Positions 28,765-37,348 of a DNA stretch of 64,000 nt are shown here, in pieces. How positions within the stretch are numbered: the first letter of the stretch is position 1; each line of letters starts with the position of its first letter. The notes below the pieces were generated by a model. The model was not told where the DNA came from. It was given only the letters and a program-made list of their open reading frames with translations, and made no database searches. Where the stretch lies: contig NZ_JAHKRC010000009.1 in the NCBI RefSeq assembly GCF_019345465.1, positions 1-64,000 on the forward strand. The letters run 5' to 3'. This DNA is from Pseudomonas sp. NKUCC02_KPG. GTDB lineage: Bacteria; Pseudomonadota; Gammaproteobacteria; Pseudomonadales; Pseudomonadaceae. The position numbers and the translations under genes were made by a program.

Positions 28765-28790
28765 AAAAGCCCGCGAAAGCGGGCTTTTTA
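28765..28790 (+). terminator. Terminator after second tRNA-Leu
   Basis: AAAGCCCGC-GAAA-GCGGGCTTTTT hairpin with a T-run, a close relative of the terminator after the first copy. Confidence 0.85.
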
Positions 28791-28846
28791 GTTTCCGCAA
28801 TTGCTTACCCTCCCCCCAAGGTTTCTTTATCAGCGATCCCAAAGTC

Positions 28847-28865
28847 GCATTTGATAATCCATCTC
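28847..28865. promoter_or_regulatory. Weak Fur-box-like site before the ECF sigma gene
   Basis: GCATTTGATAATCCATCTC matches the 19-base Fur consensus at 12 positions. It lies about 55 bases upstream of the sigma factor start, where a Fur operator would be expected for an iron-starvation sigma factor. Confidence 0.35.
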
Positions 28866-28920
28866 ATCCGCATTAATATCCGGCCACCTTCAGATCGCTA
28901 GCGCGCCCACCCGGATTCTC

Positions 28921-29427
28921 GTGCCCGACAACAACGACAGGCTACAGCTCTACCTCACGCATCGCCTTGCCCTGGTCGATTACGCCGCACCTATCGTGGG
29001 CTGTCGGGCCAAGGCAGAAGACGTGGTTCAAGAAGCCTGGCTTCGTTTCAGCCAAGGCGCGGACAACCTGATCCCGCTGACGCAGCCGGTCGGCTACCTT
29101 TATCGCATCGTGCGCAACCTGGCCTTCGACCTCAATCGCCGGGCAACCCTGGAAAACCGCCACACCACACGCAGTGAATCACTGGACGAACATATTTCCA
29201 GCACCCCGTCCCCCGAGCAGCAAGCCCTGCATCTGGACGAACTGCGCAAATTGCAACATGCTCTGTCGCGCCTGCCAGAGCGTACGCGACAGGCCTTTGT
29301 ACTGCATCGACTGAACGGCCTGACGTTTCAACAAATCGGCACACAACTTGGAATCTCCGTGAGCCTGGCCCACCAATTGGTCCGCGACGCCCTGACCTAC
29401 TGCGCGGAACAACTGAGTGATGACTGA
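28921..29427 (+). CDS. FecI-type ECF RNA polymerase sigma factor
   Basis: 168 residues with a GTG start. Region 2 is at about residues 12-75 (KAEDVVQEAWLRFSQG) and region 4 at about 105-160, with the helix-turn-helix LTFQQIGTQLGISVSLAHQLVRDAL. Length and pairing with fecR and an STN-domain receptor place it in the FecI/PvdS-like iron-starvation group. It would be released or activated through the FecR partner when the receptor binds its ligand, and would then transcribe the receptor gene. The fecR start overlaps its stop by eight bases. Confidence 0.9.
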   Translation: MPDNNDRLQLYLTHRLALVDYAAPIVGCRAKAEDVVQEAWLRFSQGADNLIPLTQPVGYLYRIVRNLAFDLNRRATLENRHTTRSESLDEHISSTPSPEQQALHLDELRKLQHALSRLPERTRQAFVLHRLNGLTFQQIGTQLGISVSLAHQLVRDALTYCAEQLSDD

Positions 29428-30382
29428 CAATCCGAACCCGATCTGGGAAACCGCACTGGACTGGCTGCTGCTGATCCAGGAGAACCCCCACGACCACAAA
29501 CTGGCCGAACGCTTGAGTCATTGGCGAGCCAGCGCTCCCGAACATGACGCGGCGTATCGCAAGGCCCTGAAAGTGTGGCGCTTGAGCGGTGAAGCCTTGA
29601 GTTCGCCGATTGCCGCAGTGCCCGCGCCGGTGACTCTACGCCCTCCCACACCCCTGAGCCGACGCAAGCGCGCACTGGTCGGCGCTGCCGTGGCCGCGAG
29701 CGCCCTGCTGATGTGGGGTCCCGACTGGCAAGCGATACATGCCGACTACCGCAGCCCAATCGCTGAACACCGCACCATCGCGCTGAGTGATGGCAGCCAG
29801 ATGCTTCTGGACAGCAATACACTCGCTGACGTGCAGTTCAACCCTGAGCAGCGAGAGATCACGCTGGTGCGCGGACAGGCTTTTTTCTCGGTGACACACG
29901 ATGCCAACCGCGCCTTCTACGTAAACGCCGGCGACGTGCGGGTTCGCGTGACCGGCACTGCCTTTGCGGTCAATCTGGGCGACAACGGCGTCGATGTCAG
30001 CGTCGAGAGCGGGACGGTTGTCGTGCAAACACCGCAATCCTCGACCTCGTCCACACACCTGCTGGGCCAGGGCGATCAACTGCACTTCACTGCAAGCGAT
30101 CAGCACACCCGCATCGCGCAATTGCCCCCGGAGCAAATCGCCCCGTGGCGGCGCTGGCAGCTGGTGGCTGTTGATCAATCGATCGATGACGTGATCATGC
30201 AGTTGCGCCGCTATCAGCCCGGCCTGATTGTGCTGACCGACAAGGCACTGGGCCAACGCCGCATCACCGCCGCCCTGAACTTGCGCAATCCAAAAAGCGC
30301 ATTGCAGGCCGCAATCGCCCCATTGGGTGGGCGCCTGCAAGACAGCGTGCCGTATACCCTGATCGTCTCGACCAAGCCTTAG
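29420..30382 (+). CDS. FecR-type anti-sigma/sigma regulator
   Basis: 320 residues from the ATG at 29420 (a GTG lies one codon earlier). A cytoplasmic N-terminal domain (about residues 1-65, ETALDWLLLIQENPHDHKLAERLSHWRA) contacts the sigma factor; a single membrane segment follows at about 82-100 (ALVGAAVAASALLMWG); then the periplasmic FecR domain with IALSDGSQMLLDSNTLADV and the GTAFAV strand, and a C-terminal short domain (SIDDVIMQLRRYQPGLIVLTDKALGQRRITAALN) that would meet the receptor's STN domain. It relays the ligand signal from outer membrane to sigma factor. Confidence 0.92.
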   Translation: MTDNPNPIWETALDWLLLIQENPHDHKLAERLSHWRASAPEHDAAYRKALKVWRLSGEALSSPIAAVPAPVTLRPPTPLSRRKRALVGAAVAASALLMWGPDWQAIHADYRSPIAEHRTIALSDGSQMLLDSNTLADVQFNPEQREITLVRGQAFFSVTHDANRAFYVNAGDVRVRVTGTAFAVNLGDNGVDVSVESGTVVVQTPQSSTSSTHLLGQGDQLHFTASDQHTRIAQLPPEQIAPWRRWQLVAVDQSIDDVIMQLRRYQPGLIVLTDKALGQRRITAALNLRNPKSALQAAIAPLGGRLQDSVPYTLIVSTKP

Positions 30383-30443
30383 TCATCTCAGAACAGCTGC
30401 ACCTCACTCCGGCAGTCTTTTAAAACTATTTTCATTTATTTCT

Positions 30444-30471
30444 GGAAATCCTGCGGCACCAAGAGTCTTTA
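30444..30471 (+). promoter_or_regulatory. Possible FecI-type promoter for the receptor gene
   Basis: GGAAAT and TCTTTA separated by 16 bases, close to the GGAAAT / TCCTTT elements reported for the E. coli fecA promoter. It lies in the 154-base gap between fecR and the receptor gene, about 65 bases ahead of the likely start codon. Confidence 0.45.
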
Positions 30472-30536
30472 CCTACGAACGTCACTGATAAAGATTCGCA
30501 TTAGTGACTATGGCGTTTCATTTCGTAGGTCACTTC

Positions 30537-33320
30537 ATGCCCTCTTTGCGTTTGCAATGCGTCAGCCTCCTGCGCTGCCGATCGCTGTCCATGGCCCTGC
30601 TGCTTGGGTTGCCTGCGCTGGCCATTGGCGCCAGTCCTGTGTCCAACGTGCAAACAAAACAACAGCAGTTGCCGTTGCATTTCCAGATCCCGGCCCAGCC
30701 ATTGGCCAGCGCCCTGATTGCGTTTTCCCAGCAGTCGGGCTGGCAGGTCAGCGCGGAAAGTGCATTGCTCACCGGCCTGAGCGGTTCATCCGTCGATGGC
30801 AGCATGAGCCCCGAGAAAGCCCTGGCCCGCCTGCTACGCGGCAGCGGCCTGCAATGGGAGGTCACCTCCGCCGACAGCGCCTCCATCCTGCCGCCTGCTG
30901 AAAACGATGTGCTGCAGATCAAAAGCACGCCAATCACGGCCATAGACTCGGTGTTCCAAGGCGAACAGGTCATTGACCGGCATATGATCGAAAGCCTGCC
31001 TTCAGGCAATGGCGATATCACCAGCCTGCTGCGCACCAACCCCAACGTACAGTTCGATAACAACCAACTGAGCAGTAAGACCCCGGGGGAAATTGCCCCT
31101 GCCGATATCAGCATCAACGGCGCCAGGCCCTGGCAAAACCTGTTTATCGTTGACGGCATGAGCATGAACAACGACCTGGACCCCGGTGGCACCAACGATG
31201 ACTTCGATGAAATGCCGGGCCGCAGTCAGGGGCTGGCACTGGATACCGATCTGCTCCAGGACATCAAGGTCTACGACAGCAACGTACCCGTGGAATTTGG
31301 CGGCTTTAACGGCGGCGTGGTCCAGGCCAATACCCGCGACCCCAAGGCCGACTTTCACGGCAAGCTCTCGGTACAGATGTCACGCTCCGAATGGACCCGC
31401 TATCACCTGAATGAAGATGACCCGGACCTCGACAATTTCGAGGCCGGCTTTGGCAACAACAGCCAACCCGACTTTAAAAAAATCATCACCCGCGCCACTC
31501 TCGAAGGGCACTTGAGCGACAACTTCGGTTTGCTGGGCAGTTTTTCGCGCAAGGACTCGACCATGCCCACCCGCGTGTTTGCGGTGTCCAACCAGACCGA
31601 TACGGCCAATGCGGCTGAAGTACAGACCCGACGCATCGACAATTACTTTCTCAAGGCTGTCTGGCAGGTCAACGAGGACTGGAAGCTGGACGTGAGCCTG
31701 ACCCACGCCCCGGAAACCGCCAAGACATTTGGCCCCAGCGCAATCTTCTCCGCTCGCGAAATGGAGGCTGGCGGCGATAGCCTCAGCGCACGGCTGGTGT
31801 GGAATGCTGCGCTGGCCCGAGTAGAACAAAACCTGAGCTGGAGCAAACTGAACACCTCCCGCTACTCCGACAGCGACTACATGGTTTTCTGGCGCACCTC
31901 CACGACCAAAAACTGGAGCACCTCAGGGGCGGCTACCGAGGGCGGTTTTGGTGATATTGAAGAAACCCAGAAAAGCCTGGCTTACAAGCTCAAGGCCGAC
32001 TGGAACAGCTTCAGTTGGCTGGGTGTTAACCACGCCTTGCAAACCGGCCTTGAACTGTCGCAAAACACCGCCAGTTATGAGCGCAACACGCCATACAACA
32101 GCTACACCGTCGCCGCCACAAGCGCTTGCGTGGGCAATGACCCCTACTGCTCGATGGGCACCACCCTCACCGATGGCTGGGACGGCCAGTACGCTAAAAA
32201 GAAAACCCTGAGCCAGGGCAAAACCAGCCTCGACACCCGCACCTGGGCGTTGTACCTGCAAGACGAGATGCGCTACAAACGCCTGACCGTAAGGCCCGGC
32301 GTGCGGATCGACGGTGATGACTACATGAACCAGACCACCGTGGCACCGCGCCTGGCGATTGAACTGGACGTCTTCGGCGACAGCTTGACCCGCATCACCG
32401 GCGGCGCCAACCGCTACTACGGACGCAATCTGTACACCTACCGCCTGCGTGACGGCGTCGCCGCCATGGGCACCGAATACACCCGTGCCAGCCAGACCTC
32501 CGACTGGGTACTGACCAAGCGAGTGGCCAACGACAGCAAATTCAACCAGCTCAAAGTACCTTACGATGACGAACTGACCCTGGGCCTGAGCCATGTGCAA
32601 TGGAACACCGAGTTCGCCGTCAAATACGTAAAACGCATGGGCCGGGAGCAAGTCAGCCGTGCCTGGGGCTCGCAAATCGGCGAGCCCTCCGATGACACGG
32701 CCACCCTGGCAGCCAACTACTACACCTACTACAACGGCGGTAAAAGCGACGCCGACATCTACACCCTGACCATCACCCCGCTGCAAGCCTTTACCCTGGG
32801 CAGCACCCGCACTTCAGGGCAGTTCGCCATGGACTGGAGCAAAATCCACAACACCGGACTGTCCAGCTATACCGCCAATATTGGCGCCACCTACGTCGAA
32901 GACCCGACCATCCAGTACGACGGCAAGTTCATGAAGTACTCCGACATGCCAGCGGCCAACTACAACCGCCCGTGGACTGCGCGCCTGACCACCCTCACTG
33001 AAATCGAGCCACTGCATCTCACCTGGAGCAATTTCTTGCGTTATCGAGACGGCTATCGCCGCATCGCCGCCACGGGCAAGAAAGTCCAGCACGAGGGAAA
33101 GGACGCTTATGTCTGGGCACAGACACCCTTTTCCGGAGCGCTGACCTGGGACACCCGCCTGGCCTGGGAGATGCCCACCGCCAAGGAACAGACGGTGTTC
33201 GTCAACCTCGACGTGACCAACCTGCTGGACAAGAAAATCGTCGGCGCTACCGAGACCAGCGGCCTGGCTACCTATGAAGTCGGCCGTCAATTCATGCTCG
33301 AAGTGGGGTACACGTTTTGA
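30537..33320 (+). CDS. TonB-dependent outer-membrane transducer with STN domain
   Basis: 927 residues from the ATG at 30537, chosen for an AGGT site upstream and a normal signal peptide (to about residue 32, ALAIGAS); in-frame starts exist at 30504 and 30510. The STN signalling domain is at about 45-107 (LHFQIPAQPLASALIAFSQQSGWQV), the plug at about 130-255 (DISINGARPWQNLFIVDGMSMNNDLD), then a long beta-barrel ending in EVGYTF with the terminal aromatic residue. It would import a ligand using TonB energy and signal through FecR. Barrel sequence is unlike the siderophore receptors I can recall, so the ligand is unknown. The diheme gene overlaps its stop. Confidence 0.9.
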   Translation: MPSLRLQCVSLLRCRSLSMALLLGLPALAIGASPVSNVQTKQQQLPLHFQIPAQPLASALIAFSQQSGWQVSAESALLTGLSGSSVDGSMSPEKALARLLRGSGLQWEVTSADSASILPPAENDVLQIKSTPITAIDSVFQGEQVIDRHMIESLPSGNGDITSLLRTNPNVQFDNNQLSSKTPGEIAPADISINGARPWQNLFIVDGMSMNNDLDPGGTNDDFDEMPGRSQGLALDTDLLQDIKVYDSNVPVEFGGFNGGVVQANTRDPKADFHGKLSVQMSRSEWTRYHLNEDDPDLDNFEAGFGNNSQPDFKKIITRATLEGHLSDNFGLLGSFSRKDSTMPTRVFAVSNQTDTANAAEVQTRRIDNYFLKAVWQVNEDWKLDVSLTHAPETAKTFGPSAIFSAREMEAGGDSLSARLVWNAALARVEQNLSWSKLNTSRYSDSDYMVFWRTSTTKNWSTSGAATEGGFGDIEETQKSLAYKLKADWNSFSWLGVNHALQTGLELSQNTASYERNTPYNSYTVAATSACVGNDPYCSMGTTLTDGWDGQYAKKKTLSQGKTSLDTRTWALYLQDEMRYKRLTVRPGVRIDGDDYMNQTTVAPRLAIELDVFGDSLTRITGGANRYYGRNLYTYRLRDGVAAMGTEYTRASQTSDWVLTKRVANDSKFNQLKVPYDDELTLGLSHVQWNTEFAVKYVKRMGREQVSRAWGSQIGEPSDDTATLAANYYTYYNGGKSDADIYTLTITPLQAFTLGSTRTSGQFAMDWSKIHNTGLSSYTANIGATYVEDPTIQYDGKFMKYSDMPAANYNRPWTARLTTLTEIEPLHLTWSNFLRYRDGYRRIAATGKKVQHEGKDAYVWAQTPFSGALTWDTRLAWEMPTAKEQTVFVNLDVTNLLDKKIVGATETSGLATYEVGRQFMLEVGYTF

Positions 33321-34414
33321 AACCTGCAGCCCTCTTCGTCGGCCTGACCCTGAGCGGCCTGACCCTGAATGCAAGCGCCTGCGATGAACAGGCCGCCAAC
33401 TACAAGGCGTGCATCGCCCAACAGTACCGTCAGCCCGTCGCCCAATGGCCCGCACCCCAGGTGGATACCGATGTGGACTGGCAGGAAATGGCCGCCTTGC
33501 CTGCACACGCTCCCGCACCTCCCGAAAACCCCTTCAGCGAACCCAAGGCCGCACTGGGCAAAAAACTGTTCAACGACCCCACGTTGTCGCGCTCCGGACA
33601 GATTGCCTGCGCGTCGTGCCATGAGGCCGATATGGCCTTTGCCGATGGCCGCCGCGTGTCGTTCGGTCATGACCGCCAGAGCGGTCGGCGCAATGCTCCC
33701 AGCCTGGTAATGAGCGGCTACAGCACGGCGCTGTTCTGGGACGGGCGAGGCGGCAACCTCGAACAACAGGCCATGCACCCCATCGTCGATCCGGTGGAAA
33801 TGGCATTCGACATCCCGCAACTGCTGCAACGACTCAATACCGACACCGCCTACCGCGAGCAGTTTGCACAGGTTTTCGGACCGGGGCCGATCACCACGCA
33901 GCAAACCGCCCAGGCCCTGGCCACCTTTCAGCGCACACTGGTGAGCGCCACACGCAATACCCCCTTCGAACAACTGCTACGCGGGCGCCCGCAACGCATG
34001 AGCGAGGAGCAGCTCTACGGCCTGCACCTGTTTCGCACCAAGGCGCGCTGCATGAACTGTCATTTTGGCCCGGCCCTGAGCGACGATCAGTTTCATAACG
34101 TCGGCCTGAGTTACTACGGGCGTAAATACGAAGACCTGGGGCGCTACGAGGTGACGCGCAAACCTGAGGACGTGGGCGCATTCCGCACCCCGTCGTTGCG
34201 ACTGCTGATGAAAACCGGGCCGTGGATGCACAACGGTCTGTTCGTGAACATGGAAGGCACCCTGGCGTTCTACAACATGGGCATGCCCCGCCCGCGCCCA
34301 AACGCGCAACAGGTCGATGACCCGCTGTTTCCGCGCACAAGCGACCGGCTCAAGACGCTGAACATGGATAAGGACGAACTGCGAGCCTTGCGCAGCTTTC
34401 TGGACACGCTGTAG
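33317..34414 (+). CDS. Diheme cytochrome c peroxidase / MauG-like protein
   Basis: 365 residues, TTG start overlapping the receptor stop (TTGA), so translation is coupled. A signal peptide of about 20 residues precedes two heme c sites, CASCH at 98-102 and CMNCH at 245-249. Trp141 in FWDGRGG is positioned like the tryptophan that bridges the hemes in MauG and CcpA, and PWMHNG near 302 fits the region of the distal ligand of the second heme. It is periplasmic. It could be an ordinary peroxidase, or a MauG/MbnH-type oxidase that modifies a partner protein or the imported ligand; the tight coupling to a TonB receptor favours a dedicated role. Confidence 0.87.
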   Translation: MKPAALFVGLTLSGLTLNASACDEQAANYKACIAQQYRQPVAQWPAPQVDTDVDWQEMAALPAHAPAPPENPFSEPKAALGKKLFNDPTLSRSGQIACASCHEADMAFADGRRVSFGHDRQSGRRNAPSLVMSGYSTALFWDGRGGNLEQQAMHPIVDPVEMAFDIPQLLQRLNTDTAYREQFAQVFGPGPITTQQTAQALATFQRTLVSATRNTPFEQLLRGRPQRMSEEQLYGLHLFRTKARCMNCHFGPALSDDQFHNVGLSYYGRKYEDLGRYEVTRKPEDVGAFRTPSLRLLMKTGPWMHNGLFVNMEGTLAFYNMGMPRPRPNAQQVDDPLFPRTSDRLKTLNMDKDELRALRSFLDTL

Positions 34415-34429
34415 ACAGCAACCTGCTTT

Positions 34430-34515
34430 GTGGGAGCAGGTTTGTTCGCGATGCAGACGACGCGACCTACCCGTAAAACTGGCAGCGAACCCATCGCGAG
34501 CAAGCCCGCTCCCAC
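34430..34515. repeat. Inverted repeat, family A, after the diheme gene
   Basis: Left arm GTGGGAGCAGGTTTGTTCGCG has three changes; right arm is canonical. It starts 15 bases past the stop of the diheme gene, closing that unit before the iron ABC genes. Confidence 0.88.
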
Positions 34516-34590
34516 AAAAGCAGAACGGGTCGCCAACATCTCATTTCGTCGCGCTGGCACAATTGGACGCTGGGTCAAGCGCACTTGAGA

Positions 34591-34609
34591 AACAATATCG
34601 TTTATTATT
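34591..34609. promoter_or_regulatory. AT-rich Fur-box-like operator before fbpA
   Basis: AACAATATCGTTTATTATT lies in an AT-rich patch with flanking AACAATA/TATTGTT symmetry, about 40 bases before the fbpA start. It matches the Fur consensus at roughly half the positions, but its composition and place fit an iron-regulated promoter. Confidence 0.4.
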
Positions 34610-34648
34610 GTTACAAGTTTTGTAGTACCCAAGCGAGGAACCCAGCGA

Positions 34649-35671
34649 ATGATGCTCCGAAATACCCGGCTTGCGACATCCCTACTGCGCGGTCTGACTC
34701 TCTCCATTCTTGGTCTTGCACTGACCTCTCCCGCCCACGCTGGCGAACCTGTGTCGCTGACGCTGTACAACGGCCAACACAAGGAAGTCGGCGACAACCT
34801 CGCCAAGGCCTTCGAGGCCAAGACCGGTATCCACGTCAACGTGCGCAAGGGCAGCAGCAACCAGCTGGCCAGCCAGATCATGGAAGAAGGCGACCGCTCG
34901 CCTGCGGACGTGTTCTACGCAGAAGAATCGCCGCCGCTGAACAACCTGGGTGAGCAAGGCTTTCTGGCCAAGGCCGATGACAGCACGCTGCAAGCACTGC
35001 CCAAGGAATATGTAGCTGCCAACGGCACCTGGATCGGCGTCACTGCGCGTACCCGCGTCGTCGCGTTCAACCCGAAGAAGATCAGTGAAGACCAGTTGCC
35101 CAAGTCGGTACTGGATTTCGCCGATCCGCAATGGCAAGGCAAGATCGGCTTTGTCCCCACCAGCGGCGCTTTCCAGGAACAGGCCGTTGCAATCATCAAA
35201 CTGCACGGACGCGAAGCCGCCGAAGAATGGCTGACCGGCCTGCGCGCTTTCGGCAAGACCTACACCAACAACATGGTGGCGCTCAAAGCAGTAGAAAACG
35301 GTGAAGTGGCCGCGGTTCTGGTCAACAACTACTACTGGTTTGCCTTGCAGCGCGAGAAGGGCCAACTGGACTCCAAGCTTTATTACTTCACCGATGGCGA
35401 TGCGGGCGGTTTGGTGACCGTGTCCAGCGCTGGCGTGCTGAAGGCCAGCAAACACCCCAAGGAAGCCCAGCAATTGCTGGCTTACATGGCCAGTGAAGAA
35501 GGCCAGCGCGTCATCACCAACACCACCGCTGAATACCCGATGCGCAAAGGCATGGTGTCCGAGCGCGGCCTTAAGCCATTTGAAGAGCTGCAACCGCCAA
35601 AAGTGACCCCGGCCGACCTGGGCAACGCGGAAGAAGCGCTGGACCTCGAACGTGATGTAGGCCTGCTCTGA
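34649..35671 (+). CDS. fbpA: Ferric iron ABC transporter periplasmic binding protein (FbpA-like)
   Basis: 340 residues with a signal peptide of about 32 residues ending SPAHA. SLTLYNGQHKEVGDNLAKAFEAKTGIHV begins the mature fold, and NNYYWFALQREKG near residue 228 holds the paired tyrosines that bind ferric iron in FbpA/SfuA proteins. It delivers Fe3+ to the FbpB permease. GAGGA precedes a tandem ATGATG. The permease gene starts inside its stop codon (TGATG). No ATPase gene follows, so the ATP-binding subunit must lie elsewhere. Confidence 0.92.
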   Translation: MMLRNTRLATSLLRGLTLSILGLALTSPAHAGEPVSLTLYNGQHKEVGDNLAKAFEAKTGIHVNVRKGSSNQLASQIMEEGDRSPADVFYAEESPPLNNLGEQGFLAKADDSTLQALPKEYVAANGTWIGVTARTRVVAFNPKKISEDQLPKSVLDFADPQWQGKIGFVPTSGAFQEQAVAIIKLHGREAAEEWLTGLRAFGKTYTNNMVALKAVENGEVAAVLVNNYYWFALQREKGQLDSKLYYFTDGDAGGLVTVSSAGVLKASKHPKEAQQLLAYMASEEGQRVITNTTAEYPMRKGMVSERGLKPFEELQPPKVTPADLGNAEEALDLERDVGLL

Positions 35672-37224
35672 TGCTGTCTGGCGCCCAACCTGCACGCTTT
35701 ACGCCCACCCGCAAAAAGCCTTCGATCTGGCTGTTGTTGCCCGTCCTGCTACTGGTGGGCCTGAGCCTGTTGCCGCTGCTGTATGTCGGCACCAAGGCCT
35801 GGCAAGCCGGATGGTCTGAAGCACTGCACCTGTTGTGGCGACCATACGTTTTTGGCCTGATGCGCAACACCCTGATGTTGATGGTCGGCGTCACCGTGAC
35901 GTGCGCGCTGATCGGCCTGTCCCTGGCCTGGCTGCTTGAACGCAGCAACCTGCCGGGACGGCGCTTGTGGGGTGTGATCCTGTGCCTGCCGTTTGCGGTG
36001 CCGGCGTTCGTCAGCAGCTTTACCTGGGTCTCCCTGAGCGCCAGCTTTGAAGGCCTGGGCGGAGCGATCCTGGTGATGAGCCTGTCCAAGTACCCGCTGA
36101 TTTTCCTGCCGGTCGCGGCCACCCTGCGCAACCTTGACCCGGCCCTGGAAGAGTCGGCCCGTACCTTGGGGCAGAACCGCTGGGGGGTGTTTTTCAACAT
36201 CACCCTGCCACTGCTCTGGCCCTCGCTGCTGGCCGGTTCATTGTTGATTGCCCTGCATATGCTGGTGGAGTTCGGCGCACTGTCGATCATTGGGCTGCAA
36301 ACTTTCACGACGGCGATTTATCAGCAGTTCGAGCTGGAGTTCAGCAACGCCAACGCGGCGATGCTGTCTGCGGTGCTGCTGGTGATGTGCCTGAGCCTGC
36401 TATGGCTGGAGTTGAAAGTGCGCGGCAAGGGTCGCCATATTCGCATCGGCCAGGGCGCGGCACGCCACGCCGAACAAGTACGCCTGGGCAAGTGGTCGGT
36501 TCCGGGGCAACTGTATTGCCTTGCGCTGGCAGTGGTTGGCAGCGGCATCCCGCTGGGCATGCTGGTGTACTGGCTGGTCAAGGGCAGCTCGGCCGCTTTC
36601 CCGATGGCCGAGATTGGCGAGGCATTGCTCTCGTCGCTGTCACTGGCTTTGGGCGGCGCAGCGCTGTGCCTGGTCCTGGCCGTGCCGGTTGGATTACTGG
36701 TGGTGCGCTACAAAGGCCCGCTGGCGATCTGGGCAGAACGTTTGCCGTACCTGCTGCACGCCCTGCCGGGGCTGGTCATTGCTCTGGCGCTGGTGTACTT
36801 CGCCCTGCACTTCGTGCCGGCGCTGTACCAGACTTCAGCGTTGCTGCTGATTGCCTATGCCCTGCTATTTTTGCCGTTGGCGCAGGCACCGATCCGCACA
36901 GCCCTGAACAAGGCAGCACCGCAACTGGAAGAAGCGGCCCGCACGTTGGGTGCCACATCGTTTTCGGCATTTTGCCGGGTAACGCTGCCGATCATCTTCC
37001 CGGCCCTGGGGGCAGCGTTTGCCCTGGTGTTTCTGGATGCCATGAAGGAACTGACCGCCACCTTGCTGCTGAGCCCCACCGGGCTTAACACCTTGGCGAC
37101 GCAGGTTTGGTCCCATACCTCGAATATAGAATTTGCAGCGGCGGCGCCTTATGCGGCGTTGTTGATTCTAGTGTCGGGGCTACCGGTGTACTTGCTCACT
37201 ACGAGAATGTATTTGAGCCGCTGA
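35671..37224 (+). CDS. fbpB: Ferric iron ABC transporter permease (FbpB-like)
   Basis: 517 residues, a fused double permease with about twelve hydrophobic segments. Two ABC-coupling loops are visible, EESARTLGQNRWGVFFNITLP near residue 160 and EEAARTLGATSFSAFCRVTLP near 420, showing internal duplication. It forms the inner-membrane channel for ferric iron released by the binding protein. The absence of an adjacent fbpC ATPase is common in pseudomonads. Confidence 0.93.
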   Translation: MLSGAQPARFTPTRKKPSIWLLLPVLLLVGLSLLPLLYVGTKAWQAGWSEALHLLWRPYVFGLMRNTLMLMVGVTVTCALIGLSLAWLLERSNLPGRRLWGVILCLPFAVPAFVSSFTWVSLSASFEGLGGAILVMSLSKYPLIFLPVAATLRNLDPALEESARTLGQNRWGVFFNITLPLLWPSLLAGSLLIALHMLVEFGALSIIGLQTFTTAIYQQFELEFSNANAAMLSAVLLVMCLSLLWLELKVRGKGRHIRIGQGAARHAEQVRLGKWSVPGQLYCLALAVVGSGIPLGMLVYWLVKGSSAAFPMAEIGEALLSSLSLALGGAALCLVLAVPVGLLVVRYKGPLAIWAERLPYLLHALPGLVIALALVYFALHFVPALYQTSALLLIAYALLFLPLAQAPIRTALNKAAPQLEEAARTLGATSFSAFCRVTLPIIFPALGAAFALVFLDAMKELTATLLLSPTGLNTLATQVWSHTSNIEFAAAAPYAALLILVSGLPVYLLTTRMYLSR

Positions 37225-37244
37225 CAGCGGATCCAGCATACCCC

Positions 37245-37330
37245 GTGCGGGAGCGGGCTTGCCCGCGATGGCATCGACGGGGCATGCAGATACATCGCGT
37301 TGCCTGCATCGCGAGCAAGCCCGCTCCCAC
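37245..37330. repeat. Inverted repeat, family A, between fbpB and the chemoreceptor
   Basis: Arms GTGCGGGAGCGGGCTTGCCC and inverse between two convergent genes, 20 bases past the fbpB stop and 18 bases past the chemoreceptor stop. Confidence 0.9.
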
Positions 37331-37348
37331 AGGGGCAGACCCGCTTCT

